DNA from: Gammaproteobacteria bacterium
GTDB taxonomy: Bacteria; Pseudomonadota; Gammaproteobacteria; Xanthomonadales; SZUA-36
Reading direction: 5' to 3'
Length of the DNA stretch: 48,408 bases
Assembly (NCBI GenBank): GCA_024277815.1
Contig: JAJRUM010000017.1
Span: forward strand, 1-48,408
How positions within the stretch are numbered: the stretch's first letter is position 1; the number at the start of each line of letters is the position of its first letter. This document shows positions 1-9,127 of this stretch, in pieces. Under the pieces are notes generated by a model. That model made no database searches, was not told the DNA's origin, and saw only the letters and a list, made by a program, of their open reading frames with translations. The position numbers and the translations under genes are program-made.

Positions 1-328
1 CCTGCACAATATCTTCGTCTTCGAACGCGCTTTCCAGCTTGTCCCAGACCATTGCGCGTTTGGCTTTTTCCCGGGACAGGCGGGTTTCGCCGTAACCGTC
101 TTCGACGGCCTCCAGAGAAACTTGTACGCTATCTCCGACTGCTACTTCCAGCTCCCCGTCCAGAGAACGGAACTGGTAAATGGGCACGATGCCCTCGGAT
201 TTGAGTCCGGCGTTGACGACAACGGAGTCGTCCCTGATTTCAACTATCGTACCGGTAATGATAGTGCCTGGCTTCAGGCTTTGTGAGGCGAGGCTTTGTT
301 CAAATAGTTCAGCGAAACTTTCAGTCAT
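1..328 (-). CDS. rpsA: 30S ribosomal protein S1, N-terminal part (runs off left edge)
   Basis: Ribosomal protein S1 binds mRNA on the 30S subunit and helps start translation of weak or structured messages. About 109 N-terminal residues are visible. They begin MTESFAELFEQ and continue through the first S1/OB-fold repeat (GTIVEIRDDSVVVNAGLKSEG) to LSREKAKRAMVWDKLE, which closely follows the E. coli S1 N-terminus. The rest lies beyond base 1. I chose the ATG at 328 because it matches the family N-terminus and has a weak GAG-containing ribosome site just upstream. An in-frame ATG at 349 would add seven residues and has no ribosome site. The gene follows cmk on the same strand after a 143-bp gap, the usual cmk-rpsA order. 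Confidence 0.95.
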   Translation of the reverse strand, partial: MTESFAELFEQSLASQSLKPGTIITGTIVEIRDDSVVVNAGLKSEGIVPIYQFRSLDGELEVAVGDSVQVSLEAVEDGYGETRLSREKAKRAMVWDKLESAFEDEDIVQ

Positions 329-471
329 TGGTTTAATCTCAACAGACATAACTGCGATATCGGCTATGTCCACCAGGTTGTGGGGCACGTGATTGTGCCG
401 GTTTAATTTCACTACTCAACATTGAGTAGCACCATACTACTATCTAATATTCAAATACTTAACACCTATAC
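329..471 (-). promoter_or_regulatory. cmk-rpsA intergenic region, candidate rpsA leader with two hairpins
   Basis: Two perfect short inverted repeats lie upstream of rpsA. One has 8-bp arms (CTACTCAA/TTGAGTAG at 412-419 and 422-429). The other has 5-bp arms (GGCAC/GTGCC at 384-388 and 395-399). In known gammaproteobacteria S1 controls its own translation through hairpins in the rpsA leader, so these are plausible candidates. The link is inferred from position. No convincing -35/-10 pair was assigned. Confidence 0.35.
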
Positions 472-1140
472 TTAAACCATATTAATAACTTGCTTAAGCA
501 CTTCTTCAATACTCAAAAGGGTCGAATCAATCATCACCGCGTCGTCAGCCGGTTTAAGCGGCGCAATACTACGCGACTGGTCGCGTAAATCACGGGCTTT
601 GATCTCCCCTAAAAGGCGCGAGAGATTAACACTTTCCCCTTTTTCTTTCAACTGCTTATACCGCCGCTGTGCGCGAATTTCAGCGCTTGCGGTCAGATAT
701 ATCTTAAGATTTGCGTCCGGAAATATCACCGTACCCATATCCCTGCCGTCTGCCACCAGGCCAGGCAGCTTGCGAAACCGTCGCTGGCGCTTGACCAGTG
801 CCGCCCTGACCGCCGGTGTCGCGGCGATCTTTGAGGCGATAATACCCACCTCTTCACCCCGTAACCGTGTGCTGACATCCTCACCGTCGAGCAAGGCTTT
901 GACACCACCTTTGCCGGTTTCGAAACGGATATTCAAGCCGTCTGCTGCCGCCCCCAGGGCAGCTTCATCGTCCAGCGGCAGTCCCGCCTTCATCACCGCC
1001 AGTGCCGTCAGCCTGTACAACGCGCCGCTGTCCAGAAAGTGCCAGCCCAGGTGTTCAGCGAGGCGGGTGGATATTGTACCCTTACCCGAGCCTCCTGGCC
1101 CGTCAATTGCAATCACCGGCACATCAGCCCGGTTATTCAT
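472..1140 (-). CDS. cmk: Cytidylate kinase
   Basis: Cytoplasmic nucleoside monophosphate kinase that phosphorylates CMP and dCMP with ATP to supply CDP and dCDP. The 222-residue protein has the usual family length. Its N-terminus reads VIAIDGPGGSGKGTIS, with the P-loop GPGGSGKG at about residues 14-21. The conserved ADGRDMGTVIFPDA segment follows mid-protein, and an RDLRDQSRSIAPLKPA segment near the end matches the nucleotide-binding lid. The ATG overlaps the aroA stop codon as ATGA, which suggests translational coupling. rpsA lies downstream on the same strand. Nothing in the sequence suggests damage. Confidence 0.97.
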   Translation of the reverse strand: MNNRADVPVIAIDGPGGSGKGTISTRLAEHLGWHFLDSGALYRLTALAVMKAGLPLDDEAALGAAADGLNIRFETGKGGVKALLDGEDVSTRLRGEEVGIIASKIAATPAVRAALVKRQRRFRKLPGLVADGRDMGTVIFPDANLKIYLTASAEIRAQRRYKQLKEKGESVNLSRLLGEIKARDLRDQSRSIAPLKPADDAVMIDSTLLSIEEVLKQVINMV

Positions 1141-2480
1141 TCCTGCACTACCGCCTGCATATCGGCCCCCAGACGGTTCATATCCTCACTGAAACCGGGG
1201 TAGGAGGTCGCAATATACTCGGCTGATTCGACCTGCACGGCGTCGCCAGCCACCAGCCCAAGTACTGCAAAAGACATCGCGCAACGATGGTCACCGGCAC
1301 TGGCCACCCGACCACCTGCTACCCGGCCACCATTGATATCGATACCATCCGGGCACTCCTGCAACTCAACACCCAGCGTCTTCAGCCCGGCCGCCATCAC
1401 GGCCAGCCGGTCGCTTTCTTTCACGCGCAATTCTGCCGCAGCCCGGATCCGGGTAACGCCGTCAGCGGTGGCGGCCAGCGCCATTAACAGCGGCAGTTCA
1501 TCAATCATGTCGGGCACCCTTGATGCGGGCACATCAATGGCACGTAGCCGGCCATTGAAGCGCAGCCGGATATCACCCACAGGCTCAGCACTTTGATCCC
1601 GTGCAGCGCTCACCTGAAGCTCTGCGCCCATCTCCTGCAGACAATCAAGAAAGCCCTTGCGGGTCGGGTTCAGGCCAACATGCCTTAAAGTCACTTCCGA
1701 GCCGGGCACCAGGGCTGCAGCAGCCAGGGCGAATACCGCTGATGAAATATCACCGGGAACGTCAAATATGGCCGCTTTCAGCTTTGAGCCGCCGGTGACA
1801 CTGCAGGCCGCCGGTAATTTCACCCCGAACAGCGGCAGCATACGCTCGGTGTGGTCACGGCTCAAACACGGTTCAGTAACCCGTGTGACACCGCTTGCAT
1901 ACAAGCCCGCCAGCAACACACAGGATTTGATCTGGGCACTGGCAACCGGTGACGCGTATTCGATGCCGGTCAGGCCGGTGCTGGCCCGAATGACCAGCGG
2001 TGCTGTACCCTCCCCGCGCGGCTCAATGCGTGCACCCATCAACTGCAAAGGCGCAACGATGCGACGCATCGGGCGGCTGTTTAGCGATGCATCACCGCTG
2101 AGCGTACTGTCAAACGGCTGGCCACTCAGAACACCCGCCAGCAAGCGCATGGCCGTGCCTGAATTGCCCATATCGAGGGTAGCACCTGCAGGTGGCTGCA
2201 ACTTGCCGGCAGTGCCGGTGATGAACAGCTTGCCATCACGGCGCTCGACCACCGCGCCCAGTTGTTCGCAGGCATGCAGGGTAGCCAGTGTATCTTCACT
2301 TTCCAGCAGGCCGCTCAATTGCGAACAGCCCGCGGCAAGGCTGGCAAAAATCATCGCCCTGTGGCTGATGGATTTGTCGCCGGGGGGCCTGAACCCGCCG
2401 TGCAAGCCAGCATCCAGTGGTGTAACGGTCAGGATCACGGTATGGCCGGGTAATACTTTATGCACCGGGACTTTATGCAC
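1137..2480 (-). CDS. aroA: 3-phosphoshikimate 1-carboxyvinyltransferase (EPSP synthase)
   Basis: Cytoplasmic enzyme that joins phosphoenolpyruvate to shikimate-3-phosphate, the sixth shikimate step and the target of glyphosate. The protein has 447 residues, slightly longer than the usual 425-435. Signature motifs are GDKSISHRA at about residue 34, GNSGTAMRLLAG, LSGDASLNSRPMRR and RVKESDRL near the C-terminus. I chose the GTG at 2480 because GAGG lies about six bases upstream. The first eight residues come from a 15-bp direct duplication (HKVPV-HKV), so a GTG at 2465 is also possible. The gene ends in an ATGA overlap with cmk and starts 21 bp after pheA. A tyrA partner, often fused or adjacent in relatives, is absent. 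Confidence 0.96.
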   Translation of the reverse strand: MHKVPVHKVLPGHTVILTVTPLDAGLHGGFRPPGDKSISHRAMIFASLAAGCSQLSGLLESEDTLATLHACEQLGAVVERRDGKLFITGTAGKLQPPAGATLDMGNSGTAMRLLAGVLSGQPFDSTLSGDASLNSRPMRRIVAPLQLMGARIEPRGEGTAPLVIRASTGLTGIEYASPVASAQIKSCVLLAGLYASGVTRVTEPCLSRDHTERMLPLFGVKLPAACSVTGGSKLKAAIFDVPGDISSAVFALAAAALVPGSEVTLRHVGLNPTRKGFLDCLQEMGAELQVSAARDQSAEPVGDIRLRFNGRLRAIDVPASRVPDMIDELPLLMALAATADGVTRIRAAAELRVKESDRLAVMAAGLKTLGVELQECPDGIDINGGRVAGGRVASAGDHRCAMSFAVLGLVAGDAVQVESAEYIATSYPGFSEDMNRLGADMQAVVQE

Positions 2481-2501
2481 CGGGACCTCATGCGCCGGGC
2501 T

Positions 2502-3641
2502 TCATGAGTCCGGCATCTGCGCTGCCGCAGGCCGGCTTACGATCGCCTTTGGGTAGGAGCCCAGCACCCGGGTCAGGCTGGTCGCGTTTTGCATGTCACG
2601 CAAAGCCGATTTCAACGGCTCGGTTTCGGCATGTCCCTCGACATCGATAAAAAACACATAGGACCAGGCTGCCACACTCGACGGGCGCGATTCGATGCGC
2701 GTCATATTCAATGCATGGCGGGCCAGTGGGTCGAGAAAAGAATGCAGTGCACCCGGACCCTCTTCACCCGCCAGCAACAAGGAGGTCTTGTCATCGCCCG
2801 AGGGTGCCAGTAACTGGCGGCCGATCACCAGAAAGCGGGTCGCATTATCCGGTTGATCTTCGATGCGCGCATACAGCACCGGCAGACCGTATATATCTGC
2901 AGCAGACTTACTGGAGATAGCCGCGCCATCCGGTGCATGCCGCACGCGCCTCGCTGCTTCGGCATTACTGCTGACAGCAATGCACTCCGCGCCAGGCAAA
3001 TGCTGGCGGATCCAGGCCTTGCACTGTGACAGCGACTGCTGATGGGAATAAACCCGTTCAATGCCGGCCAGATCGGGTGCCTGGGTCAGCAGATTGTGGT
3101 GTATCGCCATCTGGATTTCACCACAAACCTTCAAATCCGAATCCACAAACCGGTCAAGCGTGTGGCTGACAATTCCCTGGTTCGAGTTTTCAACCGGCAC
3201 CACGCCAAAATCGGCCTCAGTGCTCTCAACCTGCTGGAACACGTCATCGATACTGGCCAGGCCAAGCGCCTGCACAGAGTGACCAAAATGCCGGTTAACC
3301 GCTTGCTGGGTAAAGGTGCCTTCCGGTCCGAGATAAGCTATTTTTAAAGGCTCCTGCTGGGCGAGGCAGACCGACATGATCTCACGAAACAAACGCAGCA
3401 TTTCCGCATCGCTGATCGGCCCCTTGTTGCGCTCCTGCACGGCCCTGAGCACTTCTGCTTCACGTTCGGGCCGATAGTAGTCCACAGCGTGACCGGGGCT
3501 GCCCTTGGACTCGCGTACTGTGAGGGCAAGTCGCGCCCGGTCGCTGATCAGACCCTGAATTCTGGCATCCAGCGCATCGATCTGGGCACGCACTTCACCC
3601 AGTGGAACGGGTTGACCGGTCTTTTTGCTGCCGGTACCCAC
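2502..3641 (-). CDS. pheA: Bifunctional chorismate mutase / prephenate dehydratase (P-protein)
   Basis: Converts chorismate to prephenate and then to phenylpyruvate, committing carbon to phenylalanine. The 379 residues hold three domains in the standard order. An AroQ-type chorismate mutase helix bundle occupies about residues 12-95. The prephenate dehydratase domain follows at about 98-275, with AYLGPEGTFTQQA at its start and the TRFLVIG motif at its end. An ACT regulatory domain (GALHSFLDPLARHALNMTRIESRPS) lies near 287-365, so feedback inhibition by phenylalanine is expected from family knowledge. The start is GTG at 3641, and its G is also the last base of the serC stop (TAGTG), implying coupled translation. 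No hisC or tyrA follows, unlike in pseudomonads. Confidence 0.96.
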   Translation of the reverse strand: MGTGSKKTGQPVPLGEVRAQIDALDARIQGLISDRARLALTVRESKGSPGHAVDYYRPEREAEVLRAVQERNKGPISDAEMLRLFREIMSVCLAQQEPLKIAYLGPEGTFTQQAVNRHFGHSVQALGLASIDDVFQQVESTEADFGVVPVENSNQGIVSHTLDRFVDSDLKVCGEIQMAIHHNLLTQAPDLAGIERVYSHQQSLSQCKAWIRQHLPGAECIAVSSNAEAARRVRHAPDGAAISSKSAADIYGLPVLYARIEDQPDNATRFLVIGRQLLAPSGDDKTSLLLAGEEGPGALHSFLDPLARHALNMTRIESRPSSVAAWSYVFFIDVEGHAETEPLKSALRDMQNATSLTRVLGSYPKAIVSRPAAAQMPDS

Positions 3642-4720
3642 TAGCCTGCCCTGCTCTCGAAGTCTGCCATGAACCCGATCAACGCCTCAATGCCCTCGAT
3701 GGGCATGGCGTTATAAATGCTGGCACGCATGCCGCCAACCGAACGATGTCCTTTCAGGCTACTCAGACCGGCGGCTTCCGCCTCGGCGACAAACCGCCCA
3801 TGCAGGGACTCATCGCTGATCTGGAACGGTATATTCATGTGCGAACGAAATTCCTGCGGGATATCATTCAGGTAAAACCCGCTTTGATCGAGGTAACGGT
3901 ACAGCGTGTCAGACTTGTGCTGATTTAGTTCAGCCATGCGCTCGACACCGCCCTGCGCCTCAATCCAGTCAAACACCAAACCGGCCATATACCAGGCAAA
4001 CGTCGCCGGCGTATTCAGGCGTGAGCCCTTTTCATACTGCATCTTCCACGAGCTCAGATCAGGAACAATCGCCGGCGTATCCTGCAACAGGTCCTGCCTG
4101 ACAATCACCAGCGTGATGCCGGCCTGACCGATGTTCTTCTGCGCCCCGGCATATATGGCACCAAAGCGCGAAACATCTATCGGGCGTGACAGAATATCGG
4201 ATGACATATCACTTACCAGCGTTGCATCGACCGCCGGCGGTTGCCGGAACTGCACGCCGGAAATGGTCTCATTGCTGACATAGTGCAGGTAGGCATGACG
4301 CTCGCTGACATCCCAGCCGGCCGGGTCAGGAATGCGCTTGAAGCCGCTGTCTTCTGAACTGGCAGCCAGGTGTGCCCGCCCCAACCGGTCAGCAATAGAG
4401 AACGCCTTTTTGCTCCAACTACCATTGACCACATAAGCGCCCGGACTGTGACTGGAGGCCAGGTTGACCGGTACATGGGCAAACTGCGTGGTCGCCCCGC
4501 CCGCCAGGAACAGTACCGCGTAGTCGTCCGGCACGCCCAGCAAGTGCCTGAGACAGGCCTCTGAACGCTCAGCGACTTCATCGAAGGCGGCGCTGCGGTG
4601 GCTGATCTCCATCACCGACATGCCGGTGCCATTGAAATCAAGCAGTTCATCACGGGCTTTTTCCAGTACAGGCAACGGAAGGGTTGCCGGTCCGGCACAA
4701 AAATTGAAGATACGTGTCAT
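3641..4720 (-). CDS. serC: Phosphoserine aminotransferase
   Basis: PLP-dependent class V aminotransferase of serine synthesis that also acts in the pyridoxal phosphate pathway. It turns 3-phosphohydroxypyruvate and glutamate into phosphoserine and 2-oxoglutarate. The 359 residues match the family length. Visible features are FNFCAGPATLP at the N-terminus, GTGMSVMEISHRS, the cofactor-binding FLAGGATTQF, and the Schiff-base lysine in IYAGAQKNIGQAG (K195). The C-terminal VGGMRASIYNAMP is typical. The stop overlaps the pheA start by one base. purF lies 78 bp upstream on the same strand. gyrA, which often precedes serC in pseudomonads, is not here. Confidence 0.97.
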   Translation of the reverse strand: MTRIFNFCAGPATLPLPVLEKARDELLDFNGTGMSVMEISHRSAAFDEVAERSEACLRHLLGVPDDYAVLFLAGGATTQFAHVPVNLASSHSPGAYVVNGSWSKKAFSIADRLGRAHLAASSEDSGFKRIPDPAGWDVSERHAYLHYVSNETISGVQFRQPPAVDATLVSDMSSDILSRPIDVSRFGAIYAGAQKNIGQAGITLVIVRQDLLQDTPAIVPDLSSWKMQYEKGSRLNTPATFAWYMAGLVFDWIEAQGGVERMAELNQHKSDTLYRYLDQSGFYLNDIPQEFRSHMNIPFQISDESLHGRFVAEAEAAGLSSLKGHRSVGGMRASIYNAMPIEGIEALIGFMADFESRAG

Positions 4721-4765
4721 CGACTCAGGCCATCTCTAAGTAATTGAATAGGTGTGTGCATGATA

Positions 4766-4780
4766 AGGCCTGAACGGCCT
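4766..4780 (-). terminator. Weak hairpin between purF and serC
   Basis: A perfect 5-bp inverted repeat (AGGCC/GGCCT with a 5-base loop) sits in the 78-bp gap after purF. On the minus strand it is followed only by TTATCATG rather than a run of T. It may be an attenuating or processing structure. It does not meet the usual standard for a strong intrinsic terminator. Confidence 0.25.
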
Positions 4781-4798
4781 GTTCGCCATAGCATTTGG

Positions 4799-6280
4799 CT
4801 AGCCGGTTGCTTGCTGGTTTTGTAACTTGGCCTGATCAGATCGCCGTTGCTGCAATTCCTCAAGGTAACCGTCGCTAACGCCGGTGACATATTCGCCCGA
4901 GAAACAGGATGTATCAAAGCAGGCAATACCCGCATTACCTTCCCGGCAGGCCTCAATCAGGTCGTCCAGACCCTGGTAAATCAAGCGGTCCGCACCCAAC
5001 TCCTGCTCGATCTGGCGCTCGTCCCGGCCACTGGCGATCAGCTCGGACGGCGCCGGCATATCAATGCCGTAAATATTCGGAAAGCGCACCGGCGGTGAGG
5101 CCGAGGCAAAATATACTTTCCTGGCACCGGCATCGCGGGCCATCTGGATGATCTGCCGGGAGGTGGTGCCCCTGACGATGGAATCATCTACCAGCAATAC
5201 ATTCTTGTTGCGAAATTCCAGATCAATGGCGTTGAGTTTCTGCCGCACCGAGCGCTTGCGCTGCTCCTGCCCGGGCATAATAAAGGTGCGGCCGATATAA
5301 CGGTTCTTGATGAAACCTTCGCGGTATTTCACATTCAAATCATAAGCCAGCGGCAAGGCGCTGGTACGACTGGTATCGGGTACCGGAATCACCACATCGA
5401 TATCGTGTTCCGGCCAGGTTTTCAGTATCTTACGCGCCAACGCCTGGCCCATCCGCAGGCGGGCCTTATAAACGGAGATGTCATCCAGCATGGAATCCGG
5501 ACGGGCAAAGTAAACATACTCAAAAATGCACGGGCAGGCGGATTTGGCGTGCGGGCTCTCGTGGGTGTGCAACTGGCCATCGAGGGTAATAAATACCGCT
5601 TCACCCGGCTTCAGGTCACGCATCAGCGTGAAGTCCAGCACATCCAGCGCAACACTTTCAGATGCGATGGCGTACTCACGGCCCTTGCTGGTATCTCGAT
5701 ACCCCAGTACGGCAGGACGGATGCCATGCGGATCTCTGAAACCCAGCACACCTTTGCCGGCGATCAGCGCAATCACAGAATAGGCCCCTTCACAACGCTG
5801 GTGCAGGCTGTCCACAGCCCTGAAGACATCATCCGGCTGGATGCCCTGAGAACGCAGTTCCTGCAGTTCATGAGCGAATACATTGAGCAACACCTCAGAG
5901 TCTGACTCGGTGTTGAGGTGACGCCGGTCGCTGTCGAACAACTCCTTCTTCAATGCCGCAGTGTTGATCAGGTTGCCGTTGTGCCCGAGTACGATGCCAT
6001 GCGGAGAGTTAACGTAAAACGGTTGCGCTTCATCCATGTGGCTGGAACCTGCAGTCGGATAGCGCACATGGCCGATACCGGCATCACCCTGCAGCCTTTC
6101 CAGTTCCGCTGGCGGGAACACATCCCTGACCAGTCCGTTGCCCTTGTACAGGCGCAGGCGGTGACCGTCGAGCGTAGCGATACCCGCCGCATCCTGACCC
6201 CGATGTTGCAGGATAGTCAGGGCGTCATAAATGGATGGGGTAACCGCCTGCTTGCCAACGATGCCGATAATTCCACACAT
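4799..6280 (-). CDS. purF: Amidophosphoribosyltransferase
   Basis: First committed enzyme of purine synthesis. It transfers the glutamine amide nitrogen to PRPP, giving phosphoribosylamine. The 493-residue protein begins MCGIIGIVG, so Cys2 becomes the N-terminal nucleophile once Met is removed. The Ntn glutaminase domain covers about residues 2-235 and includes [13 protein letters not shown] and GHNGNL. The phosphoribosyltransferase domain follows, with the PRPP loop [17 protein letters not shown]. The cysteines near the C-terminus ([25 protein letters not shown]) resemble other proteobacterial PurF. cvpA lies 48 bp upstream, the conserved cvpA-purF pair. Confidence 0.98.
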   Translation of the reverse strand: MCGIIGIVGKQAVTPSIYDALTILQHRGQDAAGIATLDGHRLRLYKGNGLVRDVFPPAELERLQGDAGIGHVRYPTAGSSHMDEAQPFYVNSPHGIVLGHNGNLINTAALKKELFDSDRRHLNTESDSEVLLNVFAHELQELRSQGIQPDDVFRAVDSLHQRCEGAYSVIALIAGKGVLGFRDPHGIRPAVLGYRDTSKGREYAIASESVALDVLDFTLMRDLKPGEAVFITLDGQLHTHESPHAKSACPCIFEYVYFARPDSMLDDISVYKARLRMGQALARKILKTWPEHDIDVVIPVPDTSRTSALPLAYDLNVKYREGFIKNRYIGRTFIMPGQEQRKRSVRQKLNAIDLEFRNKNVLLVDDSIVRGTTSRQIIQMARDAGARKVYFASASPPVRFPNIYGIDMPAPSELIASGRDERQIEQELGADRLIYQGLDDLIEACREGNAGIACFDTSCFSGEYVTGVSDGYLEELQQRRSDQAKLQNQQATG

Positions 6281-6328
6281 TCAGATGATCCTTAAGGATT
6301 TTGCGCGAATTCTAACACGCACCCTGTC

Positions 6329-6853
6329 TCAGGTGTCTGCAGATTCGACCGGCCCGGGTTCAGGTGTCAGATCCATGTATTCAAGGATGTAATCCGGCAG
6401 GAACTGCGCTGACCATTCTGCCAGTGGTAACAGGCTTTGAATCGAACGTGAACTTTGCCACCAGGGATCCTGCGGCACCGGCGTCAGGCCAGCTACCAAC
6501 AGCATGGCGATCACCAGGAACAGTCCCCGGATACTGCCGAAAACGCCGCCCAACAACCGGTCCGTACCGCTCAGGCCGGTTTTCTCCACCAGCATACCAA
6601 CCATGAATGTCACCAGCCCGCCCACCAGCAACACGCCAACAAAAATACCGGAAAAGGCCAATGCCGTACGTGCCGAAGGCAGCTCGATATGGCTTTCAAG
6701 TTGCAACGCCAGTGCACCGGAATACTGGAATGCGATCAGGAAAGCCGTGGCCCACACAGCCAGCGAAAACGCCTCCTTGATAAAACCACGGATAAAACCC
6801 ACCAGTACCGATACGGTAATAATCCCGAGAACTGCATAGTCGCTGTATTCCAT
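6329..6853 (-). CDS. cvpA: CvpA family inner-membrane protein
   Basis: Small inner-membrane protein first described as needed for colicin V production and later linked to envelope stress and bile resistance; its molecular role is unsettled. The 174 residues contain about four hydrophobic segments, near residues 5-25, 28-50, 65-87 and 105-122. The conserved VGFIRGFIKEAFSLAVW stretch and the GTDRLLGGVFGSIRGLF loop are typical of the family. The acidic, proline-rich C-terminus is probably soluble. It sits between dedD and purF on the same strand, the order seen in many gammaproteobacteria. Confidence 0.93.
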   Translation of the reverse strand: MEYSDYAVLGIITVSVLVGFIRGFIKEAFSLAVWATAFLIAFQYSGALALQLESHIELPSARTALAFSGIFVGVLLVGGLVTFMVGMLVEKTGLSGTDRLLGGVFGSIRGLFLVIAMLLVAGLTPVPQDPWWQSSRSIQSLLPLAEWSAQFLPDYILEYMDLTPEPGPVESADT

Positions 6854-6881
6854 CGGTATTCCTTCCCGGCGTTACGACGCC

Positions 6882-7790
6882 CTAATCCTGGGTGGTTACG
6901 AAGCCATCAAGATGATGTTGCGCCTTGATATCTTTCGCCAGCTGTACAGCGTTGGCACGTTCAATCTCGGGCCCGATACGAACCTTGTAGGAAAAGCCGT
7001 TGGCAGCGCTGACTTTTTCAGTAAATGCATGCAGGCCAAGCAACCTTAGCTTCGCCACTTCAGATTCCGCGGTGGCCGCATTGGTGTAACTGCCAACCTG
7101 TACAACCCAGCGCACCAGCGGATCGGAGGGCGTTGACACTGGCGCGCCATCACCTGGCCGTGTATCGACGATACGCGGACGCAGGTCACGATTCATGTCA
7201 CGCACCCGGACCACGACCTCGTCAGCCTCTGCACGCCCGACATAGGGGCCAACCCGTACGCGGTGCAGGCGCCCGGCGGTGCGGTCAACAACATCCATCA
7301 TCACCGGCAGCTTCGCCGCCCGTAATTCGTCGGCCATGGCGTTGGCACGCTTTTCGCTGCTGAAACTCGCCACCTGCACCAGGTAGCGGGGCCGCTCAGG
7401 TTCGCTGGTTTCAGTTGCTGCCGGTGCTGGCCGGGTGTTCTCCGCAGGGTGAATGATGACGGTCTTGACTTCGGGTGGTTTGGCCACCGGTTGTGCTGCC
7501 TCTGCCACCGCCAACGGCTCTGCCCCCGAACCGGTATCAGCCGGCACACTTTCCTGGTTCTCCGGCTCAGTGGCTTGCTGCCGGGGCGTAACTGCCGGCC
7601 GCTCAGCAACGCCAATCGGGAAACGCCGGGTCTCAAAGGACAGTTCCTCAGGCTGGGGTGGCAGTTCTATCTGCCGGGATTCTGTTTTGAGCGTATCCGA
7701 GCGCCCGCCCAGTAACATCGGCAGGATAATGACCGCAAGTATGATCAATACACTCGCGCCAACCAGTCTTTGTTTTAATGCTTTATCCAT
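6882..7790 (-). CDS. dedD: DedD-like cell-division protein with two SPOR domains
   Basis: Septal-ring protein anchored by one N-terminal membrane segment, with periplasmic SPOR domains that bind glycan strands lacking stem peptides. The 302 residues show a cytoplasmic start MDKALKQRLVG, a membrane helix at about 11-27, and a proline- and glutamate-rich linker to about 133. A SPOR domain lies at about 135-207 (YLVQVASFSS to VRVGPY). A second SPOR-like repeat lies at 227-300 (WVVQVGSYTN to VRIGPE). DedD of E. coli has only one. I chose the ATG at 7790 over upstream in-frame starts because the earlier 64 residues overlap folC and look like translated folC in another frame. The start overlaps the end of folC by 8 bases. 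Confidence 0.9.
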   Translation of the reverse strand: MDKALKQRLVGASVLIILAVIILPMLLGGRSDTLKTESRQIELPPQPEELSFETRRFPIGVAERPAVTPRQQATEPENQESVPADTGSGAEPLAVAEAAQPVAKPPEVKTVIIHPAENTRPAPAATETSEPERPRYLVQVASFSSEKRANAMADELRAAKLPVMMDVVDRTAGRLHRVRVGPYVGRAEADEVVVRVRDMNRDLRPRIVDTRPGDGAPVSTPSDPLVRWVVQVGSYTNAATAESEVAKLRLLGLHAFTEKVSAANGFSYKVRIGPEIERANAVQLAKDIKAQHHLDGFVTTQD

Positions 7791-9090
7791 TGGTGTTTTC
7801 CATTTTAGCAGCATCATGAGGAGCCTGCTGAGTATGCTTTTGCAGCCAGGCAATTGCTCCTGACACGGTGGTAAAAGAACCAAAAACGAGCACGGTGTCC
7901 GTTTCGCCTGCCATACCCACTGCCGCATCCATGGCTGCATCCAGCGTGCCGACTGCACTGACTTCTGCCGCCGGCACAACACTTTTCACCCGCATCGCCA
8001 ACTGTGCCGCAGGCTGACCTCGCTCACCGGGACTGTCGGCACACAACCAATGCGCGATGACCGGCTGTAAAGCCAGCGCCACAGCTTCCGCCGGCTTGTC
8101 CGCCAACATGGCCAGAACGCAAATAATACCTGTTTGGCCACTGCCTGCGAACCAGGCCGCAACACTCCCGGCAGCCAGGGCATTGTGGCCGACATCAACA
8201 ATGATGGCCGGCGCGCTGGCAAGCTGTTGCAACCTGCCCGGCACGCGCAAATTGCGGATCGCTTCTTTGGCCGCGGCCAGCTGTTCAAAGTGCTGCGGAT
8301 AAAGTACGGCCATCGCCGCCAGTGCTGCTGCCAGGTTATCCAGTTGATGCTCACCGGCCATGGCCGGTCGTGACAGTGTAAAGGCCTCACTCTCCAGCGA
8401 GAATTCCAACTGACCATCATCCGTTGCCTGCAAGTCAAACTCCCTGCCACGCAGGTACAGCGGTGCCAGCAGGTCTGCTGCAGCCTGCAGAACCGGCCAG
8501 GGAGGACGTCTTTGGGTGCACACCAATGGGGTCTCAGCACGGATGATACCCGCCTTCTCAACGGCAATCGAAGCAATATCCGGGCCGAGGAAATCCTGGT
8601 GATCCAGTCCAATGGGCGTAATGACAGCACAATCAGCATCGACCAGGTTGACCGTGTCCAATCGCCCGCCGAGGCCCACTTCGAGGATGGCACAGTCCAG
8701 CCCCGCTTGCTGCAGGATCAAAAACGCGGCCAGCGTGGTAAATTCGAAATAGGTCAGTGAAACACCATCACGGGCCACCTCAACCTGCTCGAAAGCGTTG
8801 ACCAGACACCGGTCTGACACGGCCTTACCCATAAGGGTGATGCGTTCGGTGAAAGCAACGATATGGGGAGAGGTATAGGTACCGCAGCGCTGGCCCAGAC
8901 CGCTGCTCAGCGCCGCCAGGTAAGCGACCGTGGAGCCCTTGCCGTTGGTACCGGCGACGGTGCAGACCCGGGTTGCAGGCCGGGGCAAGCCCAATCGGCG
9001 ATAAACTTCACCACAACGCTCCAGCCCAAGGTCTATGCTGCGCGGGTGACGCTGTTCCAGTAAGGCCAGCCAGGCTGTAAGCGTTTTCAT
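7783..9090 (-). CDS. folC: Bifunctional folylpolyglutamate / dihydrofolate synthase
   Basis: Adds glutamate to dihydropteroate to make dihydrofolate and then extends the polyglutamate tail of folates. The predicted 435 residues begin MKTLTAWLALLEQRHPRSIDLGLERC, matching the family N-terminus. The P-loop GTNGKGST lies at residues 47-54. TYTSPHIVAFTERI and EVGLGGRLDTVNLVDAD follow, as does the VDVGHNALAA motif that opens the C-terminal domain. An in-frame upstream extension of 40 residues is unlike the family and was dropped. accD ends 37 bp upstream and dedD overlaps downstream, the accD-folC-dedD-cvpA-purF order of other gammaproteobacteria. Confidence 0.96.
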   Translation of the reverse strand: MKTLTAWLALLEQRHPRSIDLGLERCGEVYRRLGLPRPATRVCTVAGTNGKGSTVAYLAALSSGLGQRCGTYTSPHIVAFTERITLMGKAVSDRCLVNAFEQVEVARDGVSLTYFEFTTLAAFLILQQAGLDCAILEVGLGGRLDTVNLVDADCAVITPIGLDHQDFLGPDIASIAVEKAGIIRAETPLVCTQRRPPWPVLQAAADLLAPLYLRGREFDLQATDDGQLEFSLESEAFTLSRPAMAGEHQLDNLAAALAAMAVLYPQHFEQLAAAKEAIRNLRVPGRLQQLASAPAIIVDVGHNALAAGSVAAWFAGSGQTGIICVLAMLADKPAEAVALALQPVIAHWLCADSPGERGQPAAQLAMRVKSVVPAAEVSAVGTLDAAMDAAVGMAGETDTVLVFGSFTTVSGAIAWLQKHTQQAPHDAAKMENTNG

Positions 9091-9127
9091 GCTTTCCGTT
9101 GCCCCGCTATACCGATGTGGACAAGAA

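Noticed and set aside
1657..2556. 299-codon open frame on the plus strand opposite aroA
   Set aside because: Lies wholly antisense to a clear aroA; no recognisable protein, and its composition is that expected from a GC-rich gene read backwards.
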